Of a DNA stretch of 64,000 nucleotides, positions 32,078 through 42,998 are shown in pieces. The notes under the pieces were generated by a model that had not been told where the DNA came from, did not search any database, and saw only the letters and a list, made by a program, of their open reading frames with translations. The stretch comes from Pithys albifrons albifrons (taxonomy: Eukaryota > Chordata > Aves > Passeriformes > Thamnophilidae), in contig NC_092497.1 of the NCBI RefSeq assembly GCF_047495875.1, positions 74,013,463-74,077,462 of the forward strand. The letters run 5' to 3'. Made by a program: the position numbers and the translations under genes. How positions within the stretch are numbered: the first letter of the stretch is position 1; each line of letters begins with the position of its first letter.

Positions 32078-34925
32078 TTGAAGGGGGAAGGGACAGCAAC
32101 TGGGCTCTCCAGAGATAAGCTTAAGGGCATAGAGCCCGAGTTGAGAATGAAATCAATGGCCCAGCTGAAGTGCATGTACACCAATGCAGGCAGTATGGGA
32201 AACAAACAAGAGGAGCTGGAAGCCATAGTGCAGCAGGAAAACTATGACATAGTTGCTGTCACAGAAACGTGGTGGGATGACTCACATGACTGGAGTGCTG
32301 CTATGGGGGGCTACAAGCTCTTCAGAAAGGACAGGCAGGGAAGGAGAGGTGGAGGAGTGGCTTTATATGTTAGAGAGTCTCTTGACTCTGTTGAAGTTGA
32401 GGTCAGCAGTGACAAGGTTGAGTGCCTGTGGGCCAGAATCAGGGTCAAGGCCAACAAGGCTGACACCCTTGTGGGTGTCTGTTACAAACCGCCCAACCAG
32501 GATGATGAAGGGGATGAATTGTTCTACAAACAGCTGGCGGATGTCTCAAAATCTCCAGCCCTTGTTCTTGTGGGTGACTTTAACCTGCCAGATATCTGCT
32601 GGGAGCTTCATACTGCAGAGAAGAGGCAGTCAAGGAGGTTCCTGGAGTGTATAGAGGACAATTTCCTTCATCAACTGGTAAATGAGCCTACCAGGGGTAA
32701 GGCTCTGCTAGACCTACTATTTACAAACAGAGAGGGGCTGGTAGATGATGTAGTGGTTGGAGGCCGCCTGGGGCATAGTGACCATGAAATAATAGAATTT
32801 TCAGTCCTCAGGGATGTAAGGAGAGCCACCATTAAAACCTCTACTTTGGACTTCCAGAGCAGATTTTGGCCTATTCAAAAAACTGATTCAGAGCATACCC
32901 TGGGAAACAACCCTTAAAAGCAAGGGGGTCCAGGAGGCATGGACATGTTTTAAGAAGAAAATTTTGAGTGCACAGCAACAGGCTGTCCCAGTGTGCCGAA
33001 AGGGCAGCCGGAGGGGAAGACAGCCAGCTTGGTTAAATAGAGAGATTCTCAAAGAAATCAGGGATAAAAACAAAGTTTACAGACTATGGAAAAAAGGGCT
33101 GGCTACTTATGAAGTATTTACAGATAGAGCTAGGTCATGCAGGAAAAAAATTAGGGAAAGAAAAGTGGAATTTGAAGTAAATTTGCCTATTTCAGTTAGG
33201 GATAACAAAAAATCCTTTTATAAATACATTAATAACAAAAGGAGGGGCAAGGAAAACCTCCATTCTCTGTTGGACTTGGAGGGAAATATAGCTAACAAAG
33301 ATGAGGAGAAGGCTGAGGTACTTAACACCTACTTTGCCACAGTTTTCACCAGTAGGAGAGGTGGCCCTCAAGACAACTGGCCTCTGGAGCTGGCAGACAG
33401 GGAGAGGGAGCTGAATAGCCCTCCTGTATTCCAGGAGGAAATAGTTACTGACTTACTGAGCCATCTGGATCCTACCAAGTCTAAGGGACCAGACGGGATC
33501 CATCCCAGGGTGATGAAGGAGCTGGCAGAAGAGCTTGCCAAACCGCTCTCCATCATCTTCCAACAGTCCTGGCTCTCTGGGGAGGTCCCAGATGTTGGAG
33601 GTTGGTGAATGTCACCCCAATCCACAAAAAGGGCTGCAAGCAGGACCCTGGCAACTACAGGCCTGTCAGCCTGACCTCGGTGCCTGGCAGGGTTATGGAG
33701 CAGTTCATCCTGAGTGCAATCACACAGCACCTTCAGGGTGGACAAGGGATTAGACTCAGCCAGCATGGGTTTAGGAGGGGCAGGTCCTGTCTGACCAACC
33801 TGATCTCTTTTTACGGTCAGGTGATCCACCTGGTGGATGAGGGGAAGGCTGTGGATGTGGTCTATCTGGACTTCAGCAAGGCCTTTGACACTGTCTCCCA
33901 TAATATACTTCTGGAAAAGCTGGCCTGGCCTGGACAAGTGTACCCTCTCCTGGATTAGGAGCTGGCTGGAGGGTCGGGCCCAGAGAGTGCTGGTGATCGG
34001 AGCTGCATCCAGCTGGCAGCCAGTCACTAGTGGTGTTCCCCAGGGGTCAGTGTTGGGCCCAGTCCTGTTTAACATCTTTATTGATGGTTTAGATGAGGGG
34101 ATTGAGTCCATCATCAGCAAATTTCCTGATGACACCAAGCTGGGAGGGAGTGTCAACCAGCTGGAAGGCAGGAGGGCTCTGCAGAGGGATCTGGATAGAC
34201 TTGAGAGATGGGCTGATTCCAGTGGGATGGAGTTCAACAAGGCCAAGTGCCGGGTCCTGCCCTTTGGCCACAACAACCCCATGCAGTGCTACAGGCTGGG
34301 CACAGAGTGGCTGGAGAGCAGCCAGGCAGAAAGGCACCTGGGGATACTAACTGACAGGAAGCTCAACATGAGCCAACAGTGTGCCCAGGTGGCCAAGAAG
34401 GCCAATGGGATCGTGTCCTGTATCAAAAATAGCGTAGCCAGCAGGATCAGGGAAGTGATCCTTCCCCTGTACTCTGCGTTGTTGAGGCCACACCTTGAGT
34501 ACTGTGTTCAGTTCTGGGCCCCTCAGTTCAGAAAGGATATTGAGGTGCTGGAGCGAGTCCAGAGAAGAGCAACAAGGCTGGTGAAGGGAATGGAGGACAA
34601 GTCCTATGGGGAGAGGCTGAGGGAGCTGGGGTTGTTTAGGCTGGAGAAGAGGAGGCTCAGAGGTGACCTCATCACTGTCTAGAACTACCTGAAGGGAAGT
34701 TCTAGCCAGGTGGGGGCTGGTCTCTTCTCCCGGGCACTCAGCAATAGGACAAGGGGGCACAGGCTTAAGCTCTGCCAGGGGAAATTTAAGTTGGATATCA
34801 GAAAAAAATTCTTTCCAGAGAGAGTAATCAGGCATTGGAATGGGCTGCCCAGAGAGGTGGTGGATTCGCCATCCCTAGAGATTTTTAAACGCAGATTGGA
34901 CGTGGAGCTGAGTGCCATGATCTAG
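32078..34925 (+). pseudogene. CR1 ORF2: AP endonuclease and reverse transcriptase (broken)
   Basis: Follows ORF1 by 2 bases. The open frame begins with TTG at 32078, and the first ATGs are near 32147. The APE-type endonuclease domain has YTNAGSMGNKQEEL, AVTETWWDD, GDFNLPDICW and GHSDHEIIEF. The RT domain has [42 protein letters not shown] (motif A intact) and [11 protein letters not shown]. Motif C reads FPDDTKLGG, with Pro where family members have Ala. Frameshifts occur near 32895, 33595 and 33925. TAG at 34680-34682 follows GDLITV, and homology to CR1 C-termini then continues to TAG near 34923. The same TAG is in the 2789-4583 copy. Confidence 0.88.
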
Positions 34926-35015
34926 TAAATGGACTAGAGTTGGACCAAGGGTTGGACTTGATGATCTTGGAGGTCTTTTCCAACCCAATCGATTCTATGA
35001 TTCTATGATTCTATG

Positions 35016-35735
35016 ACCTGGGTCAGGGCAATCCCTGGTATCAGTATAGACAGGGTGGAGAAGATTGAGAACATCCCTAAGGAGAAGGCTTGGGGGTTCT
35101 GGTGGACCCAAAACTTGATGTGACCCAGCAACTGCAGCTCATAGCCCAGAAAGCCAACTGCATCCTAGGCTGCATCAAAAGACAGGAGGTCGAGGGAAGT
35201 GATTCTGCCTCTACTCACCCTTCAGTCCTCTGCTGAAGTGCTACATCCAGCTCTGGGGTCCCCAGCACAGGAAGCATATCAACCTGCTGGAGCAAGTCCA
35301 GAGGAGGCCATGAAAATTATCAAAGAGTTAGAGCAACTCTCCTATGAAGTTAAGATGATACAGTTGAGGCTGTTCTGCCTGGAGAAGAGAAGGCTCTGTG
35401 GAGATCACATAGCAGGCTTCCACTACCTAAAGGAGTCCTATGAGAAAGCTGGAGATGGACTTTTAACAAGTACTTCTAGTGATACAACGAGTAATGGCTT
35501 TAAATTAAAAGAGGGTAGGTTTAGACTAGTTTTAGGAAGAAATTCTTTACTATGAGGGTGGTAAGGTATTGGAACAGGTTGTTCAGAGAAGTTGTAGATC
35601 CCCTGAATGTGTTCAGGGCCAGGTCGGATGGGGCTTGGAGCACCTCATCTAGAGGAAGGTGTCCCCGGAGATTGGAACTAGATCATTTTTGAGATCAGTT
35701 CCAAGCCAAACCATTCTGTGAATCTATGATTGTAC
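35016..35735 (+). mobile_element. Older CR1 LINE, right part
   Basis: Continuation of the element at 30030-30683 beyond the inserted CR1: CCTGGGTCAGGGCAATCCC follows directly from CTGCACCTG. It then shows decayed C-terminal ORF2 (CIQLWGPQHRKHI-like, and an EKRRLCGDHIA stretch) and a 3' end with AACTAGATCATTTTTGAG...CCATTCTGTGAATCTATGATTG. More diverged from the younger CR1 than the two younger copies are from each other. Confidence 0.88.
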
Positions 35736-38700
35736 AAAAAAACAAGTACCAGAACCCTATATTCACTTGCTGGAAGGGTAACATGACTTACAAACAAGAT
35801 TTTGCAGGGAGGAGAGGCTTTCAGAACATTCCTCTTAAATACAAGTCTTGATAAGGTTTTGTTAGTTTTGTTGTTTTTATCCATGTGCCTAGGGAAACTC
35901 CAGGATGTATTTTCAAACTAGCAAATCAACAATTACTATTTAAAGAACGAATAAAATCCAGGTCAGCAGAAAATGTACTTTGGAAGTAACTATAAAGACA
36001 ACTTTATTGATGCTTTCATTCTGTTGACTTTTTTTATGAACCTTTATTGCAGGATACCTTTAGTTACCCACACAGGTGCATTATTTAAAAAAAAAAACTT
36101 TAAAAAGAAAATTTGAAAAGACAATGAATATTTTATCAGTATTCATTAAGACCTAAATAATAATAATAAGACTTATCCAAACTCATGAAACTTGGAACTG
36201 CTGCCATGAGACAGAAAAATGCCACAGGGACTTTGTCAGAGCAACAGAACCATTTACTATTATTGTCAGCATGTTCAGGCTGAGAAATAGTTACTGCTGT
36301 CATAAGCAGGAGTATATTGTATCCATTTCATTCCCTTCTGTTTAGAAGGGTTTGAGTAAAAACACACAGGCCTCCACCTATTTTCCCCATCTGCAAACTC
36401 TTATATTATGAGCAACTGCATCTGATCCATCATGCCATACTCTGCACTGTGTGGCTGTATTGTTAATGCTGCCTGGTATGATCTGGACAGTGGAAAGATA
36501 TAAACAACTTGGGATCCTGAGAAATTAATGAAGTTTAGAGAAAATCAACCACAAAAGGAACCATCACTGTCAGAAAAATAAACGAAATGTGCTTTAAAAA
36601 CATGCATGTGTTGCCATTGTTCAAAAGAAATGGAAATGGCAGTGAAGTAATTTCCCCATCAGGTGGGAAAATCCCAGTGCAAAGCCATTTTTCGTAATTC
36701 ATGTAATAAGACTAGAGTCTGTGAATAAGGTCATAGTCCACCTCTTCATCTACACCTGAAAAAAATCAATGTAATGTCAAAAAAAAACCACCAAAACCAA
36801 ATGAACAAGCAAAAAAAACATTCAAAGCACAATTTATTAATTATTAAATTCAAAAATCCTAGCTTTAAAACCAAAATTAAGTAGCCATTCTGTTAAATAG
36901 TGGCAACTTCTTATAGAAAAGGAGGTGTTGTCTCCTTCATCAACTCCATTTTCTTCAAATTTCCTCACAAACCCCAGAGGTCTTCTGGAACTTTGTGGGA
37001 CTTGGTAACACAAGTGTACACTGAATATCACATGTTAATGTGACATTTCCTCCTGCATCTGGCATTTCTGCAAAGTGGCACATGCTCTTTTCAGCACAAC
37101 CAGCCTCTTCTTGACCATCTTGATCTATATATAGCACGTAACTTGTATTCACTACCTTCCGTACCCTAGCTGTGGCACAGGTCCTGAGGCTTTATCTGCA
37201 CCTGCTCTTCAGTACAGTTCCCATTCGTACCTGCAATAGGTTGGTCTTGCTAGCAGTCAAACTCTCACCCAGCTCACACTTTTACCTCAATGGGCAGAAG
37301 TGAAAAAGCTAAAGCCTAAGGGTTTTCCTAGCAATTATCACATCGGTCGTAAGTGACTTGGCTTAGGGAAGTCTATTTATTGCCAATAAACATACATATA
37401 TTTAGGTACTCATTATTGGATATTGTTAATCAGAAACCAAAACAAACAAAAAAACAAAACCAAAATCACAAACAAGAAAGCATCAACAACACAAATTAAA
37501 AAATTATTAAAATGCCTTGATCAAACATCTCTCTTCTCCACTTCACCAGGTTCAATTTCACTCTTTCGATCCATATGCCTCTCATCTCTCCCAGTGCTCC
37601 TTGCTATGATGCAGATTACGCTCAGTCCTTTCAACATGGAAGGAAGGAGTGGGAGCAGGGGTCTGCCATGGTCAGTACACAGTAGTTTCTCTCTGTTTCT
37701 TCTTCTTCCTTGTACCTTTCATTTGGTCAGTGTAGGTCCTTGACTGGCTGCAGAATTTTTTTCTCTGTTATGTTATCTACTCTTCCTCATCTGAACTAAA
37801 TCTTCCCTCTGCATTTTCTCACTCCTTTGCTTTTCTATATCTGATAGTTTTTACCCTGTTAAGTATGTTTCTACTGAGGTGCCATCAGTTTCACTGGTGT
37901 AGTTGCCAGAGGGTCCCTTGTGAAACCAGCCACGTCCAGGACAACACAGCCCTTGGCTTCTTCCTGCTGACACTGTTCCTGCAGCCTCCCACCATGCCCA
38001 CATCCTGGTGATCTACATCAAACTTGTTGTTAGTCAAAATCTACCATCTTCTAGTCATCTTCATGCTTTGGAAAGTGGGCTCTGCCTCAGCCTCTCCTGT
38101 TAATGTGTGGATAAAAGAAGGGCACCACAGTTTTAAGTATGACTTGGCAAACCAATCTTTTATTCCTTTTCAGAAATATTTCAGAATTCAATTTATAGGG
38201 TTTTGTTGTCATTGTTGTTGTTGTAAAGTTCTAGAAATCCAAGTTAATTTAAAATAAGATACATTTGTTGCTATGTGGGGTTTTTTGGCTTTTTTTTTTC
38301 AGCTTCACTGTTGATTTTGTGCACTACTAATCCTAACACCAAGTTAGAACATAAATTGGCACATTACTCAAAATAAGGTTTGTTTGGAAATGTGGCTGTT
38401 TATTCCTTCTGTTGATGACATAAACAATAAATCAAAAGAGAAGATAGCAAGCATTTTTTCTAGGTAAATCTGAAGGCTTGAATCCCATGGTAAATGTTTA
38501 TTTTCAGCCTTTCAGTCTCTACAAATTTATCACCATTTCTCTGCATTACCTGTCAGTTCATTTTAATTTATTCCACTGTTCACCTTAACTTGTTCTACTG
38601 TTCATGTTATCTTATTTTCCTGAGTAAGGTGATTTCCAGTTATTGAACGCTCAGCAGATACGCAGGAAAAACATATGTGTGACCCTCATAATAAGACAGT

Positions 38701-38944
38701 AAGATTACACCTTCCTCTTCTGATTAAGACAAGCTGAACTCTTGCATTTTGATGAATACCAGATCAAAGTCTAATATATCTTCTCATGCTGTGAACTTCT
38801 CGTGAAGTTTTTATATTTTTAGCTACTGAACCTCTAATACACAATTAGTCTGTTTTACTTATACCTAAAACCAAACTACTTTTTCCCCACTTTTCAAAAA
38901 TTCTGTGACTGTCAATCATAGCAGAAACAACAAGCCTAGATAGA
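35736..38944. other. Unrecognised intergenic sequence
   Basis: No transposon recognised. A minus-strand open frame at 37152-36955 has protein-like composition but I cannot place it. A/C-rich simple tracts occur at 37435-37475 and about 36775-36815. Confidence 0.5.
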
Positions 38945-39004
38945 TTGAAAAACAAAGAACCAAATTATCTACTGTTGAAAAACAAAGAACCAAATTATCT
39001 ACTG
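38945..39004. repeat. 30-bp perfect tandem duplication at an LTR boundary
   Basis: A 30-bp unit, TTGAAAAACAAAG...CTACTG, occurs at 38945-38974 and again at 38975-39004. The last two bases of the second copy coincide with the TG of the LTR that starts at 39003. Confidence 0.9.
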
Positions 39005-39614
39005 TCTTGGGTTGAACTGGCAAAATGCCAACTGCCCAACACAGATTCAGCTTTCCTCCTTCTAGCCGAGAAAAAAGGAGAAGGGGGAAAAAACCCTTCA
39101 AACTAGGTTTATGCTTAAACTAACTACATATATTTATACAGAAAAGAGAAAAATTAAACTACAATAGAACATACACTTATACAAATTAGAAATAACTAGA
39201 AATAATTTCCCACTCCCCAGTAAACACAAATTCTACTATTCTAACTACAAATCACTCCAGAGACTCAATCCCCAGAAAGACAGACTTAAGCAGAGAAAAA
39301 GACTAAGAACAAACATTTTACTTCCCTAAGATAACATGGTGGTGAGCCGGTGCTGGGCCTGGGCCTTCCCGTCCCTCCTGGGAAAGCACAGTGTGTCCTC
39401 CCAGGACCACACCTGTGAAGCAGCTGACCCAAGCCTCTTCCACACCGGCTGTCATCCCTTTTAAGATGATATCATAATATGGTATAGAATACAATACTAT
39501 TGGCTAGAAGAAGTCAGCTGTCAGCCCAGGACAGCTCAAGTCAGCTGACAGCCTCAGGCCTACCCTGAAAACCAAAACCTAAATTTAGGCCCACACCTAG
39601 CCAAACCCATAACA
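39003..39614 (-). mobile_element. Solo LTR (four-copy family)
   Basis: A 612-bp element: + strand start TGTCTTGGGTTGAACTGG, end TAGCCAAACCCATAACA. Flanks TCTAC (38998-39002) and TCCAC (39615-39619) match 4 of 5, a likely 5-bp target duplication as in ERVL-type insertions. It is a close relative of 61509-62121 (same order of blocks throughout) and of the inverted copy 49145-49749, which gives the sense direction (minus here). No internal sequence. Confidence 0.8.
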
Positions 39615-39780
39615 TCCACCTTAGCTAGTTCAGTCTGCTCAGTCAGCACCTAACTTACTGGTGACACATTACCCTGATGGACTATTCTTATAATAGTTCT
39701 CCATTCAACACTGAGATGGCTACAAAGCTACTGTCAATTTTGAAACTTTGAAAGGAATGTGTTTTGAGACTTCTCCTATT
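39615..39780. other. Short unassigned spacer
   Basis: Nothing recognised between the LTR and the CR1 end. Confidence 0.4.
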
Positions 39781-39925
39781 ACAGAATCATAGAATCATAG
39801 AATCAGTTGGTTTGGAAGAGTCCTCTGAGATGATCAAGTCCAACCCTTAATCCAGCCCCACTTTGCAGATCATGGCACTAAGTGCCACGTTCAGTCTCAC
39901 CTATATACTACAGTCCCTCTTGAGA
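39781..39925 (-). mobile_element. CR1 LINE terminal fragment
   Basis: + strand CAGAATCATAGAATCATAGAATC is the reverse complement of the CR1 octamer end, followed by GGTTTGGAAGAGTCCTCTGAG and CAAGTCCAACCC. A very short, 5'-truncated copy with an intact 3' end. Confidence 0.85.
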
Positions 39926-41224
39926 CAATCACCTGAACTGAATGCTCTAACCTATTACTAGGCTCCTGAGTGATCTAGCTCCAAGTTCTTGAAAAGACAA
40001 TTGAATTTTATGTTACATTAGGGGTAATACCTGTGTGTCCTGATGGTTTAGCTACAGCAGCATCTCCATCAAAAAAATCTAACTTCTTCAGTCTGCCTTT
40101 CCTTTTTTTGTTTTTTACTAATAGATATAGAAGAAAATGCTCATTATCCCCCTTTTATGGTCACAGCATTTGGGTACAGTATTCGGTTGCATGATGCAAA
40201 CCAGTTACTTTGCATTGTGCCTGGTACTGGGCATCAAAACGAACAGTTTAACATGTTATCTGCCTCCCATATTTTAAGATTACTGCTATTTTGCATCAGG
40301 ACTTTTATGTTTAAAAATCTCAACAGAGGAAAATCAGATAGGAAAGCAAAAAATATTAACTCTGAAGTTCTCATTAAAAACAAATACTGAAATCATGGAA
40401 ATGAGAAATATCTTTCTTCCTTGCTCATTTAGCTGTGCTTATCTACAAAATTACTATAAATACATGCAATATCTAGGAAAAAATAAATTGAAAGGAATTC
40501 TGACAGATTTGGGTTGCAATACAAGTAATGTGGGCATCATGTCTGTAACAAGTCAACACTTCTTCACTGGTACATGGATTTTCAGCATTAATTTGAAGTA
40601 AATTACTGAATGGAATCATGGTGATAAGAAGCATACACTTTGCTAAAGTTCTTTGCTGTCATTGTCAGCTATGTGGTAAAACATTGTCTTTAGTTGTACC
40701 GTAGGGGTCCTCACCTTGAACTAACTTTTCTACTATGTATTCTACTGTATGTTCAGAAATTAATACCTTCTAGTTGTACATTTTCATAAAAAATTACATA
40801 ATTATTTCCAATTACACTGTCAAAACGTGGCAATAGCTGACTTGACCAGAATAACAGAAGGTTTTAGTAGAGAGGAAAAAGCTGAACACCAAATATTCTT
40901 CATTTTTAGAGTCACTATCCAATTCTTCCTTTCTTATATTTAATATGATCCAAACTGTACCAGTCTTAGATTGTATGCAATAAATAATTAAATTGTTTAG
41001 TTTGTTTTGACATCTCAATCATTTCAATGGGTTACTCAAAACTTCAGAGTCTCATTGAAGAGTTACAAAGTAGGAGAGGATTTAATGGTTTTCACTCTTC
41101 TTCCTGAAGTATCATAAGTGAGTCTTTGCCACCACATTGTGGGGAGAATGGGTTTGTTTCTTTTTTTTTTTTTAAGGTAACCACTCTTGGGAAACTTCCC
41201 ATAAAAATACTGCAGCATGCTGTA
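39926..41224. other. Unrecognised intergenic sequence
   Basis: AT-rich, no gene or repeat family recognised. Confidence 0.5.
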
Positions 41225-41780
41225 TCAGTCATAGAATCACAAAGTTTGGAAAACACCTCTAAGATAATTGAGTCCAACAAGTAACAGAGGACTGACAAGT
41301 CCACCACTAAAACATGTTTCTAAAAACTACGTCTATACATCTTTTAAATACCTCCAGAGCTGGTGACTTAACCAACTACCTGGGCAGCCTGTTTCATTGG
41401 TCAACAACCTTGTCAGTGAAAAAATTTTCTCAGCTATCCAAGCCCCTAGAGCAACTTGAGGCTGTCTCCTCTTGTCCTATTCTGTTTTCCTACAGAGTGG
41501 AAGTGGACTTCCACCTTGTTAAAACCTCCTTTCTGGTAGTTTTAGAAAGTGATGAGGTCTCCCCTCAGCCTCCTCTTCTCCTGGCTATACAATCCCAGCT
41601 CCTTCATTTATTTTTCATGAGACTTGTGCTCTAAACCATTCTCTGGCCATGCTCCAGCACCTCAATGTCTTTCTTGCAGTGAGGGGCCCAAAACCGAACA
41701 CAGCATTTGAGGTGTGGCCTCACAACTGCTAAGTACAAGGGGGCAGTAACTTCCCTGGTCCTGCTGGCCACACTATTTCT
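41225..41780 (-). mobile_element. CR1 LINE 3' fragment
   Basis: Begins (in + order) at TCATAGAATCACAAAGTTTGG, the reverse complement of a CR1 terminus, and runs through the 3'UTR into ORF2 C-terminal sequence (CTGCTGGCCACACTATTTCT, the reverse complement of the ...NSVASR... region). Decayed, 5'-truncated. Confidence 0.88.
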
Positions 41781-42415
41781 GTCACATGCTAAGACACTTG
41801 TGTATTTTCACACCTATACTCTACCAATAATTACATTTGCAATATGTTTACTATTGAAAAAATTCCCAAACTTTTCCTTTTCAAGAAGATATTTTCTGGG
41901 TTTACCATGTTAAATACTTTCTATTTGTGAGTGTTGCATTTCAATTACATGATGCAGTAATACAACAAAAGCAATCTCATTCCTTTATTAAAAGCTTGCA
42001 AATGTAATTAGGTAGTTATTTTAGCCTTATTTATTGGGGGGAACAGGAGAGGAAGCCTCTGCAGATTTATTTACTTAGATTTATGACAAAAATAGCTGCC
42101 TTTAATTGGGATGACCTTGGAGAAAATAGTCAAGGTTTACCTTTCTGCTTTTCCCTGAGGCTTGCTGGTAGGTAATTGCAAGTGAGAACTAAGGTAAGAA
42201 ATATCTGATGCGGCAGAAGATTGATAACATTGACTGTCCCCATATACCCAAGTTGATGGATCCAGGTGCTTAATACACCTTGCTGACACATGTGCAGTAG
42301 GTCAGTCCTTCAAAGGGTCACATTTGCTTTGTAAATTTATTACCAGGACTTTTGAATCTAACTACGGTTAGCCTGCTGGGGTCCCTTAATTACAGTCAGG
42401 AGCTGGAAAGGATGA
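41781..42415. other. Unrecognised intergenic sequence
   Basis: Nothing recognised. Confidence 0.45.
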
Positions 42416-42656
42416 CAGAATCATGGTATCATATAGCTGTTAAGGGTTGAAAAGACATCTGCAATTGTCAAGTCCAACTGTTAACACTGTCATGTTCAGC
42501 ACTAAACCATGCCCCCAGGTGCCACACTCACGTTTTTTTAACACTTCCAGAGAGGTGAGTCAACCACTTGCCTGGACAGCCTATTCCAAACCTTTTCCGC
42601 TCTTTCAGTGAGGGAATTGTCCTAATATCCAATCCAAACTTCCCCTGGTGCAACTT
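42416..42656 (-). mobile_element. CR1 LINE 3'-end fragment A
   Basis: Starts CAGAATCATGGTATCATATAGC and ends at CCCCTGGTGCAACTT in the CR1 3'UTR/C-terminus. It directly abuts the next CR1 end at 42657. Confidence 0.85.
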
Positions 42657-42998
42657 AGAATCATAGAATTAGAGAGTGGCCTAGGCTGGAAGGGACCTTA
42701 AAGATCATCTGGTTCCAACCTTCCTGACATGGACAGAGACACCTTCCTCTAGACCAGGTTATTCAGAGCTCCATCCAACCTGGTCTTGAACATTTCCAGG
42801 AATGGGATGTCCACAACTTCTCTTGGCAACATGTTCTCTTGCCTCACCATCCTCTCAGTAAAGGTTTTTTTCCTAATATCTAATCTAAACCAAACATATT
42901 CTCCTTCAGTTTGAAGACATTCCTCCTTATTCTGTCACTGCATGCTCTTGCAGTCTCCATCTTCCTTGTAGACCTTCTGGTACTGGAAGGCCTTGGAA
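42657..42998 (-). mobile_element. CR1 LINE 3'-end fragment B
   Basis: Starts AGAATCATAGAATTAGAG (octamer terminus) and runs to about the GGTACTGGAAGGCC block. It has a separate complete 3' end, so it is an insertion independent of fragment A. Confidence 0.82.

Larger units (their letters stand above)
30684..35015 (+). mobile_element. Near full-length CR1 LINE
   Basis: A 4.3-kb CR1 with 5'UTR (about 30684-30995), ORF1 (30996-32075), ORF2 (about 32078-34925) and a complete 3'UTR ending in three ATTCTATG-type octamers. It is inserted into an older CR1: ACCTG at 30679-30683 is repeated at 35016-35020 (the A may belong to the octamer end, so the duplication is 4-5 bp), and the older element reads straight through when the insert is removed. 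ORF1 has two nonsense codons; ORF2 has three frameshifts, an early stop and a mutated catalytic box. It is relatively young by its preservation, but dead. Confidence 0.92.

Noticed and set aside
33368..34282. A 304-codon open frame on the minus strand
   Set aside because: Antisense shadow of CR1 ORF2; the + strand carries the endonuclease/RT motifs.
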